DNA of 16,954 nucleotides from the NCBI GenBank assembly GCA_945639745.1, contig CALZEK010000008.1:1-16954 (forward strand), given 5' to 3'. Origin of the DNA: an uncultured Bacillaceae bacterium. Lineage in GTDB: Bacteria > Bacillota > Bacilli > Bacillales > Amphibacillaceae. The notes under the pieces were generated by a model that was given only the letters and a program-made list of their open reading frames with translations, was not told where the DNA came from and searched no databases. A program made the position numbers and the translations under genes. Numbering within the stretch: the stretch's first letter is position 1; each line of letters starts with the position of its first letter. Shown here piece by piece: positions 1 to 8,042 of this stretch.

Positions 1-1
1 C

Positions 2-1051
2 ATGTATGAAAGCTATTTAAAATTAGCTAAGAAAATATGTGAAATTACACCTGGATCGATGCCCAAGCAAGCAGCTTTCTTTAACTCAGGAGCAGAAGCA
101 GTTGAAAATGCTGTAAAAATTGCCCGACATCACACTGGTAAAAAAGCAGTTGTCACTTTTAATCGTGGATTTCATGGTCGAACTAATTTAACCATGGGAA
201 TGACGAGTAAAGTAAGACCTTTTAAAGTAGGATTTGGTCCTTTCACACCTGAACTATACCAAGCACCTTTTCCATATAACTATCACAAAAATAATAAACT
301 AACAGATGATGAATATCTTCAAGATATTATCAATGAATTTGATGAATTTTTCTTAAACACTGTTTCTAAAGACGAAGTTGCTTGTGTCGTGATGGAACCG
401 ATTCAAGGTGAAAGTGGTTTTATCATTCCTGATACGAAATTTGTTAAGCACGTTTATGATTTTTGTCAAAAAAATAAAATTGTCTTTATTGCTGATGAAA
501 TTCAAACAGGATTTGGCCGGACAGGCAAGTTATTTGCTATGGAGCATTTTGATATTGTGCCAGATTTGATGACTATTTCTAAATCACTTGCTGCTGGACT
601 CCCATTAAGTGGTGTTGTTGGTAAAAAAGAATTCTTTGAAACAATATCACCTGGAGAATTAGGTGGTACTTATGCAGGTAACCCTGTTGCTTGTGAAGCA
701 GCTCTTGAAGTTATTGAAGTCATTAAAGATGAAGATTTAGTTAATCGATCAAATGATGTCGGTAAAAAAATTACTGAAAAATTAGAATTACTTGCCAATA
801 AACATCAGTACATCGGTGAAATTAGAGCAATCGGCTCAATGGTTGCGGTTGAACTTGTTACTGATAAAGAAACAAAAGAACCTAATAAAGAACAAGCAGA
901 TCGCATTCTAGCTTATGCCAACAAGAACGGATTACTTCTTTTATCATCCGGTTTACATGGTAATGTTGTCCGTTTCTTAGCACCACTTGTCATTACAGAT
1001 GATGAATTAAATAAAGGTTTAGCTATTTTAGACAAAGCATTTGATGCTTAA
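2..1051 (+). CDS. gabT: 4-aminobutyrate aminotransferase (GabT), 5'-truncated by window edge
   Basis: Class III, PLP-dependent aminotransferase. It moves the amino group of GABA to 2-oxoglutarate and gives succinate semialdehyde and glutamate in the cytoplasm. The frame is open to the window edge. GabT proteins are usually about 430-450 residues, so roughly 90-100 N-terminal residues lie outside, and the first visible Met matches an internal residue of the family rather than a start. Visible motifs, numbered from that Met: the NSGAEAVENAVK cofactor-phosphate region near 28-40, GFHGRT (56-61), the EPIQGE segment, ADEIQTGFGRTG with the cofactor-binding Asp165, and SKSLAAG with the PLP Schiff-base Lys194. 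The full motif set fits GabT better than ornithine or diaminobutyrate aminotransferases, but substrate is inferred. It converges on gabD instead of forming the common gabT-gabD operon. An intrinsic terminator follows directly. Confidence 0.88.
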   Translation: MYESYLKLAKKICEITPGSMPKQAAFFNSGAEAVENAVKIARHHTGKKAVVTFNRGFHGRTNLTMGMTSKVRPFKVGFGPFTPELYQAPFPYNYHKNNKLTDDEYLQDIINEFDEFFLNTVSKDEVACVVMEPIQGESGFIIPDTKFVKHVYDFCQKNKIVFIADEIQTGFGRTGKLFAMEHFDIVPDLMTISKSLAAGLPLSGVVGKKEFFETISPGELGGTYAGNPVACEAALEVIEVIKDEDLVNRSNDVGKKITEKLELLANKHQYIGEIRAIGSMVAVELVTDKETKEPNKEQADRILAYANKNGLLLLSSGLHGNVVRFLAPLVITDDELNKGLAILDKAFDA

Positions 1052-1060
1052 ATAATAAAG

Positions 1061-1099
1061 ATATCCCTTCTTCTTGAATCAAGAGGAAGGGATATTTTT
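1061..1099. terminator. Bidirectional intrinsic terminator between gabT and gabD
   Basis: A 16-bp stem (1061-1076 with 1080-1095, one G-U pair, loop AAT) is followed by a T run on the plus strand. On the minus strand it is followed by a T-rich stretch (complement of AATAATAAAG). It sits between two convergent genes and can end both transcripts. Confidence 0.85.
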
Positions 1100-1103
1100 C
1101 TAC

Positions 1104-2528
1104 TTATTTAACACCTATTGAAACGTACTGCGATTCGACGAATGCTTCAATTCCCTCTGCTCCACCTTCTCTACCAATTCCACTTTCTTTCATACCACCA
1201 AATGGTACTTGAGCTGCTGAAGGCGCTCCATCATTCCAACCAACAATACCAAAATCTAGTTTTTCAATCAGTTTCATACCTCTTGCTACATTTTCTGTAA
1301 AGACGTAGGCTGCTAAACCATATTCTGTACTATTTGCTAATTTAATTGCTTCTTCAACTGTTTCTACTTTTTGAACAGGTGCAATCGGTCCGAATGTTTC
1401 TTCATGCATAATGACCATTGATTTATTAACGTCTCTAATGACAGTTGGTTCGTAATATAATCCTGTTTCACTTTTACGATGACCACCAGAAACAACTTTG
1501 GCACCTTTACCAACAGCATCTTCAACATGACGCATGACTTTTTCTAAGCCATCTTGATTAATTAAAGGACCAATATCAACAGACTCATCTAAGGCATCAC
1601 CTACATTTAATTCTTTAACTTTTTCTGAAAAACGTTCAACAAATGCTTCATAAATGCCTGCTTGGACGTAAATACGGTTTGCACACACGCATGTTTGCCC
1701 TGTATTTCTAAATTTAGAATCAATCGCACCTTGAACCGCTACTTCAAGATCAGCATCATCTAAAACAATTAATGGCGCATGACCTCCTAATTCTAATGAT
1801 AATAATTTTACATTATCAGCACTTTGACGAATTAAAAGCTTTCCAACCTCAGTAGATCCAGTAAAGGTCAATTTACGTACGCGTTCATCTTCCATAATTT
1901 TACCTACTATCTTACTTGATGAACCTGTTACTAAATTGACAACGCCTTTTGGAAAACCAGCTTCTTCAATTAAGTCCATAAACATTGCTGCCGTTAGCGG
2001 ACTTTCACTTGATGGCTTCATAATTACTGTACATCCTGCTGCAAGGGCTGGACCCATCTTACGTGTTAACATAGCTAATGGAAAATTCCAAGGTGTTACT
2101 GCCGCAACAACACCAACTGGCTTTTTCCAAACTTGCATCCGTTTATTTGGCAAGTGGGCCGGGACTGTTTGTCCATAAATTCTCTTACCTTCTTCAGCAT
2201 ACCATTCAAGAAATGAAGCACCATACATCACTTCACCCATAGATTGTGTAATTGGTTTACCCATTTCTAAAGTCATCACACGACCAAGTGCTTCTTTATT
2301 TTCAATGAGTAAATCATTTAATTTTTTTAAATAGCTCGCTCGGTCATAAGCAGTTAAATCCGCCCAGCCTTCAAATGCATTATGCGCTGCTTCAATAGCT
2401 CGTTCTGCCTCGGCTTCTCCACCATTTGGAACGCTACCGACCACTTCATTTGTCCCAGGGTTAATAATATCTATTTGCTCTAAATTTTCGCCTACTGATT
2501 CACCATTGATTGTCATTAAATATTTCAT
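1104..2528 (-). CDS. gabD: NAD(P)-dependent succinate-semialdehyde dehydrogenase
   Basis: Aldehyde dehydrogenase superfamily, 474 residues, the normal length for GabD. It oxidises succinate semialdehyde to succinate, the step after GabT. Motifs seen: TPWNFP (145-150, oxyanion Asn148), coenzyme-region Lys171 in MKPS, FTGSTEVG (222-229), LELGGHAP with general base Glu246, GQTCVCANR with catalytic Cys280, and EETFGP (376-381). A second cysteine, Cys282, lies two residues after the nucleophile. This Cys-x-Cys arrangement is known in SSADH enzymes, where a disulfide can switch activity off. The start is ATG with an AGAGGCG ribosome site about 7 nt upstream. It lies 19 nt after the GntR gene and is probably the last gene of a peptidase-gntR-gabD operon. 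Other semialdehydes, such as glutarate semialdehyde, are possible substrates. Confidence 0.9.
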   Translation of the reverse strand: MKYLMTINGESVGENLEQIDIINPGTNEVVGSVPNGGEAEAERAIEAAHNAFEGWADLTAYDRASYLKKLNDLLIENKEALGRVMTLEMGKPITQSMGEVMYGASFLEWYAEEGKRIYGQTVPAHLPNKRMQVWKKPVGVVAAVTPWNFPLAMLTRKMGPALAAGCTVIMKPSSESPLTAAMFMDLIEEAGFPKGVVNLVTGSSSKIVGKIMEDERVRKLTFTGSTEVGKLLIRQSADNVKLLSLELGGHAPLIVLDDADLEVAVQGAIDSKFRNTGQTCVCANRIYVQAGIYEAFVERFSEKVKELNVGDALDESVDIGPLINQDGLEKVMRHVEDAVGKGAKVVSGGHRKSETGLYYEPTVIRDVNKSMVIMHEETFGPIAPVQKVETVEEAIKLANSTEYGLAAYVFTENVARGMKLIEKLDFGIVGWNDGAPSAAQVPFGGMKESGIGREGGAEGIEAFVESQYVSIGVK

Positions 2529-2547
2529 CTTATCGCCTCTTTCAAAT

Positions 2548-3135
2548 TTAATTTTCTGTCAGATTGTCTAATAACTTTTCTTCAGCATACATAATATGAT
2601 CTTCTATTGCTTGAGTAACTTTTGCTAAATTCTTTGTTTGCAGCGCTCTAAATAAATTTAAATGTTCTCTGTATAAATCAATTGGATTTGAATAAGATTC
2701 TTTTAAATAACCTAAGTAAGTTCTCATTTCAATTTGATTTAATTCAAATATTTTAATAATTCGTGTATTACCACACGCTCTGACAATTGTATTATGAAAC
2801 TCTAAATCTAAATTAAATAACTCATACCAATCAGCACTCTCAATTTGATTTTTCATTGCATCTAAAATGTTTGATAGAGCTGTGAATTCTGTTTCTGTTA
2901 ATAATGGTAGAGCTTTAACAACAGCATTTTTTTCAATGAGAATACGTAACTCAATCAGTTCTTTTAAATCTTGTTCAGTAAAATGAACAACATAGGTCCC
3001 CTTTCGTGCTTTATTAACGATTAAACCCTGATTTTCTAAAATTGTAAAGGCTTCTCTAATCGTACTTCTACTTACATAAAATTTTTCTGCTTGATCTTTT
3101 TCAAGAAGTCGTTCACCTAATTTATACTCTTGCAT
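2548..3135 (-). CDS. GntR-family (FadR subfamily, FCD domain) transcriptional regulator; true start probably upstream
   Basis: A winged-helix DNA-binding domain is followed by an all-helical FCD ligand domain. Counted from the first ATG (3135), the recognition region VSRSTIREAF is at residues 21-30, the wing ends near KGTYVV, and FCD metal or ligand residues Asp110, His114, His158 and His180 are all present. That ATG cuts off the first helix of the DNA-binding domain. The same frame stays open upstream and encodes SLGETVAKLIKKSIW, a typical FadR-type first helix, back to a stop at 3223-3225. That extension has no ATG, GTG or TTG. The best-placed codon is ATC at 3216-3214, 7 nt from GGAGTG. 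The gene lies between the peptidase and gabD in the same direction, so it probably controls this operon. It is not a MocR-type GabR. Ligand unknown. Confidence 0.85.
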   Translation of the reverse strand: MQEYKLGERLLEKDQAEKFYVSRSTIREAFTILENQGLIVNKARKGTYVVHFTEQDLKELIELRILIEKNAVVKALPLLTETEFTALSNILDAMKNQIESADWYELFNLDLEFHNTIVRACGNTRIIKIFELNQIEMRTYLGYLKESYSNPIDLYREHLNLFRALQTKNLAKVTQAIEDHIMYAEEKLLDNLTEN

Positions 3136-3210
3136 CCAAATACTTTTTTTGATTAATTTTGCTACAGTTTCACCTAATGAACTTTGTAGTTGGATAAAGT
3201 CAGATTGATT

Positions 3211-3230
3211 TATGATTTTAATTCACTCCG
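3211..3230 (-). promoter_or_regulatory. Ribosome binding site and non-canonical start region of the GntR gene
   Basis: Read on the minus strand, CGGAGTGA is followed by ATT, AAA, ATC, ATA in the frame of the regulator. The spacing from GGAGTG suits the ATC (3216-3214), but none of these is a usual start codon. A possible stem (3231-3242 with 3268-3277: ATAGTT and AAAG paired with CTTT and AACTAT, two-base bulge) lies immediately before the site and includes the end of the peptidase gene. Confidence 0.5.
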
Positions 3231-3276
3231 ATAGTTATAAAGTTTAATTGTTTTAATATAAATATAGCTTTAACTA

Positions 3277-4548
3277 TTAATCATCTATTTCGCACCAGTC
3301 AATAATTGATAAGGTTATAATTTCTGCTGTTTTAAATAATTTATCTATTTCTATATATTCATCTGTAAAATGTGCCATACTCGTTGTACCTGGACCAAAA
3401 ACGATTGAAGGTATATTTCCGTATTGAGTTAATAAACCACCATCCGTTCCCCAAGTTGAACCTGCAACGATTGGTTTTTCATGTTCAACCTCTTCATAAT
3501 TGTCTTTTAGTATTTCAAGCATCGGATGATCTAAATCACTTCCACCAGGTGGTAAATGTATACCTTCCCACTTCACAGTAACAGGGTATTTTTCAAACCA
3601 TTGATCAATTTCTACTAAATCATCGAGCATTTTTTGGAATTCTGCTTTTGCTTCATTAATTGTTTCATCTGGCCCAACACCATATCTCCCTTTAATCACT
3701 GTTTCCTCAGGTACTGATGAAGGAAAGATACCTCCATTAAATTGACCTATATTAATCGGAATTGGAATTGGGTTGTCTTTATACAGTTCTTGTTTACGAT
3801 ATTTTTTATTTCTTTTTTCTTCAAGTTCAAGTAGCTGATTGAAAACGATTATTCCTTTTTCAACTGAACTCACACCTTCATATCGTGTTCCGCCATGAGC
3901 TGAGATGCCTTTAACTTTTATTTCAAACCATAATGAACCTTGTTGTTTTGGAAATATTTTCATTTCACTCGGTTCAGGTATCAGAGCGATATCCGCTTTA
4001 TATCCTCTTTGAATAGCAGATATTGTTCCAGCGCCACCTGTTTCTTCTTCAATAACACTTTGATAAATAACATCACCTTTTAATTTAATTCCTAAATTAA
4101 TAATTGTTTCAAGAGCGATTAAACTTGCTACATTTCCACCTTTCATATCGGTTGTTCCACGACCATATAATTTATTATCAACAATTTTACCTGAATAAGC
4201 ACCGTGTTCCCATTTAGCTAAATCACCTGCTGGGACAACATCTATATGTCCATTTAGAATAATTGAACGTCCATCTGGCTGAGTACCTTTTAAGACACCT
4301 ACAACATTCGGACTTTCATCGTAATTTTCTCGAATTGGATTATAAAATTCACTCTTTTGTAATTCTTCATGTTGAGGAATCCAAACATCAACATCTAATT
4401 TGCTTGCTTTTAACCTTTCTTCAACTAGTTTCTGAGCACTTGCTTCATAACCTATCGTTGAAGGTTCTTTTACTATCGCTTGTAAATACTCAAGATAACT
4501 TTCTTTATGCAATTCGATATTATCTTTTATTTTTTCGATTAAAGTCAT
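3277..4548 (-). CDS. M20-family metallopeptidase / amidohydrolase (ArgE/DapE type)
   Basis: Co-catalytic zinc hydrolase, 423 residues, of the acetylornithine deacetylase / succinyl-diaminopimelate desuccinylase group; it looks closest to the Bacillus YodQ type. Metal and catalytic residues visible: His101 and Asp103 in NGHIDVVPAG, bridging Asp134 in GTTDMKGG, Glu168 (general base) and Glu169 in EEETGG, Glu192 in PEPSE, and His393 in SMAHFTDEY. The inserted dimerisation domain starts near residue 205 and carries His218 in ISAHGG. The ribosome site AAGGAGAC fits the ATG. It is first in an operon with the regulator and gabD, so it may release an amino acid or amine from an N-acyl or peptide precursor for that pathway. 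Substrate cannot be told from sequence; a biosynthetic ArgE or DapE role is less likely in this setting. Confidence 0.87.
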   Translation of the reverse strand: MTLIEKIKDNIELHKESYLEYLQAIVKEPSTIGYEASAQKLVEERLKASKLDVDVWIPQHEELQKSEFYNPIRENYDESPNVVGVLKGTQPDGRSIILNGHIDVVPAGDLAKWEHGAYSGKIVDNKLYGRGTTDMKGGNVASLIALETIINLGIKLKGDVIYQSVIEEETGGAGTISAIQRGYKADIALIPEPSEMKIFPKQQGSLWFEIKVKGISAHGGTRYEGVSSVEKGIIVFNQLLELEEKRNKKYRKQELYKDNPIPIPINIGQFNGGIFPSSVPEETVIKGRYGVGPDETINEAKAEFQKMLDDLVEIDQWFEKYPVTVKWEGIHLPPGGSDLDHPMLEILKDNYEEVEHEKPIVAGSTWGTDGGLLTQYGNIPSIVFGPGTTSMAHFTDEYIEIDKLFKTAEIITLSIIDWCEIDD

Positions 4549-4583
4549 ATAAAGTCTCCTTTACAATATCATTCAGCTTGCTA

Positions 4584-4597
4584 ATTAAGCGCTTACA
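4584..4597. promoter_or_regulatory. Candidate cre (CcpA catabolite-repression) site
   Basis: The minus strand reads TGTAAGCGCTTAAT. It has the AAGCGCTT palindromic core and a perfect TG-half of the cre consensus, with two mismatches in the other half. It lies inside the leader of the peptidase-gntR-gabD operon, downstream of the predicted start point, where cre sites can act as roadblocks. Confidence 0.5.
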
Positions 4598-4616
4598 TAT
4601 TAAGATGGAGATGTGA

Positions 4617-4631
4617 TGTCGACATTCGACA
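4617..4631. promoter_or_regulatory. Palindromic candidate operator TGTCGACATTCGACA
   Basis: Perfect 6-bp inverted half-sites TGTCGA and TCGACA flank CAT. A second, nested 10-bp palindrome, ATGTCGACAT, lies at 4616-4625. The site starts about 5 nt after the predicted start point of the minus-strand operon, so a bound protein would block transcription. The GntR regulator encoded in the operon is the obvious candidate, but that is inference. Confidence 0.45.
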
Positions 4632-4642
4632 AGTTACTTAAG

Positions 4643-4671
4643 AGCATAATTCAGATTAGCTATTTTGTCAA
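4643..4671 (-). promoter_or_regulatory. SigA-type promoter of the peptidase-gntR-gabD operon
   Basis: Minus strand: consensus -35 TTGACA (4671-4666), 17-bp spacer, -10 TATGCT (4648-4643). The predicted start is near 4636, giving a leader of about 88 nt that contains the palindrome and the cre-like site. Confidence 0.65.
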
Positions 4672-4693
4672 AGCTTTTAAAAGATATTATTTA
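4665..4693 (+). promoter_or_regulatory. Possible promoter of the 2-hydroxyacid dehydrogenase gene
   Basis: TTGTCA (4665-4670) is followed after 17 bp by TATTTA (4688-4693). The -10 is weak; a better TATTAT at 4685 has poor spacing. The -35 would overlap the -35 of the divergent promoter, so the two may interfere. Confidence 0.3.
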
Positions 4694-4722
4694 TCTGCTG
4701 ATGATTAAAAGGAGTTGTTTTT

Positions 4723-5694
4723 ATGGAAACGATTATTGCCTATAACCGTGTTGCCAAAGAAGTCATTCATTCACTAGAAAAAGATTATCATGTCCATTAC
4801 TTTGAAAATGGTGAAACAATTGATCAGCCATTATTCCTAGATGCATTAACAGAAGCAGTTGGTATCATAGGTTTAGAGTTTTCTGGACAAAAAAATGTCT
4901 TAACACATGCACCACACTTAAAAGCAATTGCTAATGTTTCAGTCGGATACGACAATCTTGATATTGCTGAACTGACAAAACGTGGAATTATTGCGACAAA
5001 TACACCTGATACATTAACTGAAACGACTGCAGACGCTATATTTGGACTTATGCTAGCTACTGCAAGGCGCATACCTGAGCTACATAATTATGTTATGGCA
5101 GGTAAGTGGGATAATTATTTAAAACATGACCAGTTTGGTGTTGATCTCCACGGTAAGACCATTGGAATTATCGGTATGGGCAACATTGGTCAAGCACTTG
5201 CCAAAAGATGTGCCTTAGGATTTGATATGAATGTTATTTATTATAATCGTTCTAGAAAACCACATGTTGAAGAGATGTATGCTGCTCGATTTACCGCGTT
5301 CGATGATTTACTAAAAATGTCTGATTTTGTTTGCTTAACCTTACCAGCAACACCTGAGACAAAACATATCATTTCAAAACGGGAATTTAATCTTATGAAG
5401 AATTCGGCAATTTATATTAATGGTTCAAGAGGAATTAATAATGATGAAGAAGCATTATTTGATGCTTTAAATAAAAAAGCAATTCTTGCTGCAGGCATCG
5501 ATGTCTATCAAACAGAACCGATTAATTCTGATAATCCCTTATTAACTTTACCTAATATTGTCACATTACCGCACATTGGGCCAGCAACAATTGAAAATGA
5601 ATTAAAAATGTCAAAACGTGCTGAGCAAAATTTACGTGACAGCTTAAATCACTTAAAACCGCGCGATATTCTGAACCCTGAAGTAATGAGTTAA
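4723..5694 (+). CDS. D-isomer-specific 2-hydroxyacid dehydrogenase (GhrB / 2-ketoaldonate reductase type)
   Basis: This enzyme would reduce a 2-oxoacid such as glyoxylate, hydroxypyruvate or 2-ketogluconate to the D-2-hydroxyacid. It has 323 residues, normal for the family. Visible: the SVGYDNLD substrate loop (73-80), the Rossmann motif GMGNIG (151-156), and the catalytic set Arg236 (in GSRGI), Glu265 (in YQTEP) and His284 (in PHIG). After the second strand of the nucleotide fold the sequence is YNRSRKP, with Arg and Ser where NAD enzymes have an acidic residue. This points to NADPH, by family rules. The ribosome site AAAGGAG fits the ATG. It is divergent from the peptidase operon and shares its promoter region, so it may be co-regulated. 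The general class is clear; the substrate is not. Confidence 0.88.
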   Translation: METIIAYNRVAKEVIHSLEKDYHVHYFENGETIDQPLFLDALTEAVGIIGLEFSGQKNVLTHAPHLKAIANVSVGYDNLDIAELTKRGIIATNTPDTLTETTADAIFGLMLATARRIPELHNYVMAGKWDNYLKHDQFGVDLHGKTIGIIGMGNIGQALAKRCALGFDMNVIYYNRSRKPHVEEMYAARFTAFDDLLKMSDFVCLTLPATPETKHIISKREFNLMKNSAIYINGSRGINNDEEALFDALNKKAILAAGIDVYQTEPINSDNPLLTLPNIVTLPHIGPATIENELKMSKRAEQNLRDSLNHLKPRDILNPEVMS

Positions 5695-5782
5695 GTAATA
5701 ATCATTTAATGTTTTCTTATCAGTTAAATTACTTGTATACTTAACTTGATTAATTATTAATTATATAAAGGAGATTATAACA

Positions 5783-6064
5783 ATGAAATATTTTGTAGCT
5801 TTTTTAAAGATGAAAGATGAAGCAAAAAGCACTGAGCACAGACAAGCCCACTTAGACTTTGTTGAAGAGATGGTTGGACAAGATCGTTTATTTTCATATG
5901 GTCGTTTAACTGATGGGACCGGTGGATTACTTATTTATCAAGCTGAATCATTAGAACAAGCAACTGATCTTGCAAATTTAGATCCATATGTTGAATTAGG
6001 TGCACGTGAACTGTCAATCCACGAATGGGTTATGCAATCACCTTATGAATTTACAAAAAAATAA
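5783..6064 (+). CDS. YciI-like family protein
   Basis: Small 93-residue protein with the YCII dimeric alpha-beta-barrel fold: an initial strand (MKYFVAFLKM), a conserved His23 in RQAHLDF, LTDGTGGLLIY in the middle, and DPYVELGA with Asp67. Members occur as dimers with a conserved His-Asp pair and have been proposed to be enzymes, but no cellular role is established for most of them. The ribosome site AAAGGAGAT is well placed. It stands alone between the dehydrogenase and the terminator it shares with typA, 88 nt after the dehydrogenase. No signal peptide or membrane segment is present. Confidence 0.82.
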   Translation: MKYFVAFLKMKDEAKSTEHRQAHLDFVEEMVGQDRLFSYGRLTDGTGGLLIYQAESLEQATDLANLDPYVELGARELSIHEWVMQSPYEFTKK

Positions 6065-6068
6065 TAAT

Positions 6069-6104
6069 AAGCCGATATAATTTATATATTATATCGGCTT
6101 TTTT
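6069..6104. terminator. Bidirectional intrinsic terminator between the yciI-like gene and typA
   Basis: The stem GCCGATATAA / TTATATCGGC (6071-6080 with 6089-6098), extended by two A-T pairs, has an 8-nt loop. A run of six T follows on the plus strand. A T-rich tract (complement of AATAATAATAA) follows on the minus strand. It serves two convergent genes. Confidence 0.85.
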
Positions 6105-6107
6105 AAT

Positions 6108-7931
6108 TTATTTTTTTTGTTTTTTAGCTTTTTCACGTTCGTTTTGGTTTAAAATCTTTTTACGTAGACGAATTGATTCAGGTGTTACTTCACAATATTC
6201 GTCATCAGCTAAATATTGAATTGCTTCTTCAAGTGACATCGAACGTGCTTTACGAATGACACTTGTTTGGTCTTTGTTTGCTGTACGCATGTTTGTTAAG
6301 TGCTTCTCACGTGAGATATTAACTGTTAAGTCATTTTCACGGTTATGCTCTCCAACAACCATCCCCGGATAAACTTCTGTACCAGGCTCTACAAAAATAG
6401 TTCCACGATCTTCTAAATGTAAAATACCATAAGCAGTCGCTTTACCACCTTCTAAACTAACTAAAGCTCCAGATCTACGTCCACCTACAAAGCCTTTAAC
6501 AACAGGTGCATAATGACTATATGAGTGGTTCATAATCCCGTAACCACGTGTTTGTGACATGAACTGAGTTGAATAACCTAGTAATCCACGTGATGGAACA
6601 GAGAATTCTAAACGAACTTGTCCTGTTCCTGTATTTTCCATATTAAGCATTTCACCTTTACGTTCACCAAGTGACTCCATAACGCCGCCCGTATATTCTT
6701 CAGGTACGTCAATTTGGACATGTTCCATTGGCTCAGATTTCACACCATCAATTTCTTTAATGATAACTTGTGGTTTAGAAATTTGAAGTTCAAAACCTTC
6801 ACGTCTCATGTTTTCAATTAAAACAGATAAGTGTAATTCACCACGACCTGAAACAACCCACGCATCTGGTGACTCTGTATCTTCAACACGTAAACTAACA
6901 TCTGTCTCTAATTGCGTCATTAAACGCTCTTTAATTTTTGCTGAAGTGATGTAGTCCCCTTCTTTACCTGCAAATGGACTATTATTAACTAAGAATGTCA
7001 TTTGTAAAGTTGGCTCATCAATGCGAAGAATCGGTAAAGCTTCAGGATGACTCACTGGACAAATTGTTTCTCCAATATTAATATCATCCATACCTGATAC
7101 TGCTACGATTTCACCAGCACGAGCTTCTTTAATTTCTGTACGCGTTAAGCCAATGAAGCCAAATAATTTTGATACTCTAAATTTCTGTTCACTACCATCT
7201 GTTTTCATAACAACAACTTGGTCACCAACTTTAATTGATCCGCGGAAGACACGTCCAATTCCGACACGACCAACATACTCATTATAATCGAGTAATGTCA
7301 CTTGGAATTGTAAGGGTTCATCACTATTATCAACTGGCGCTGGAATGTGTTCTAAGATTGTATCAAAAACAGGATCAAATGTTTCTGTTAGTTCTGCTTC
7401 GTTATAACCTGAAAGGCCGTTAAGTGCAGAAGCATATAATACTGGGAATTCTAATTGTTCATCATCAGCACCTAAATCAATAAATAGATCAAGTACCTCA
7501 TCAACAACTTCTTCTGGACGTACATTTGGTCGATCAATTTTATTTAAGACGACAACTGGCTTTAAGCCTTGTTCTAATGCTTTTTTTAGTACAAAACGTG
7601 TTTGTGGCATTGGTCCTTCATAAGCATCTACTACTAATATTACACCATCAACCATTTTCATAACACGTTCAACTTCTCCACCAAAGTCAGCGTGACCTGG
7701 TGTATCTAAGATATTAATTGTCGCATCTTTATATTTAATCGCTGTATTTTTGGATAATATAGTAATTCCACGCTCTTTTTCAATATCGTCTGAGTCCATC
7801 GCACGTGAATCTACTTGTTCGTGCGCCTCAAATGTTCCTGAGTATTGCAACAATTGGTCTACTAACGTCGTTTTTCCGTGGTCAACGTGAGCAATAATTG
7901 CTATATTACGAATGTCTTCTCTTAATGTCAT
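6108..7931 (-). CDS. typA: Ribosome-associated translational GTPase TypA/BipA
   Basis: Elongation-factor-like GTPase, 607 residues, the usual TypA length. It binds the 70S ribosome and supports 50S assembly and stress or cold adaptation in studied bacteria. G motifs seen: AHVDHGKT (14-21), switch Thr57 in RGITI, DTPGH (76-80) and NKID (130-133). The beta-barrel domain II, the EF-G-like domains, and the TypA-specific C-terminal region with SRGLLGYSTQFMSQTRG follow, ending in a Lys-rich tail. The ATG has AGGAGCG about 9 nt upstream. An extended -10 promoter lies in the 111-nt gap after cssS. No terminator is evident between cssS and typA, so some read-through is possible. Confidence 0.97.
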   Translation of the reverse strand: MTLREDIRNIAIIAHVDHGKTTLVDQLLQYSGTFEAHEQVDSRAMDSDDIEKERGITILSKNTAIKYKDATINILDTPGHADFGGEVERVMKMVDGVILVVDAYEGPMPQTRFVLKKALEQGLKPVVVLNKIDRPNVRPEEVVDEVLDLFIDLGADDEQLEFPVLYASALNGLSGYNEAELTETFDPVFDTILEHIPAPVDNSDEPLQFQVTLLDYNEYVGRVGIGRVFRGSIKVGDQVVVMKTDGSEQKFRVSKLFGFIGLTRTEIKEARAGEIVAVSGMDDINIGETICPVSHPEALPILRIDEPTLQMTFLVNNSPFAGKEGDYITSAKIKERLMTQLETDVSLRVEDTESPDAWVVSGRGELHLSVLIENMRREGFELQISKPQVIIKEIDGVKSEPMEHVQIDVPEEYTGGVMESLGERKGEMLNMENTGTGQVRLEFSVPSRGLLGYSTQFMSQTRGYGIMNHSYSHYAPVVKGFVGGRRSGALVSLEGGKATAYGILHLEDRGTIFVEPGTEVYPGMVVGEHNRENDLTVNISREKHLTNMRTANKDQTSVIRKARSMSLEEAIQYLADDEYCEVTPESIRLRKKILNQNEREKAKKQKK

Positions 7932-7973
7932 TATTTAAACGCTCCTCATCATTCAACTTGCTTTAACTTTACT

Positions 7974-7982
7974 ATTATATCA
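7974..7982 (-). promoter_or_regulatory. Extended -10 promoter element for typA
   Basis: The minus strand reads TGATATAAT, an extended -10 (TGnTATAAT). No good -35 is seen 17 bp upstream. It lies in the gap between cssS and typA. Confidence 0.5.
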
Positions 7983-8042
7983 CACATATGACTTAATAGT
8001 ATCTATTTTTTGAAATTATTTACAATTTACTGGTTTTTTTCT

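Noticed and set aside
3141..3150. Frameshift at the T run inside the GntR gene start
   Set aside because: The reading frame on both sides of the run encodes a continuous, family-like DNA-binding domain, so no frameshift is needed; only the start codon is missing.
4263..4616. Plus-strand open frame of about 117 codons
   Set aside because: It lies antisense to the N-terminal part of the M20 peptidase and crosses its promoter region, has no ribosome site, and its product is low-complexity and Leu/His-rich.
5721..5746. Inverted repeat AGTTAA...TTAACT after the 2-hydroxyacid dehydrogenase
   Set aside because: The arms are only 6 bp with a 14-nt loop and no T run follows, so it does not qualify as a terminator; an operator role has no further support.
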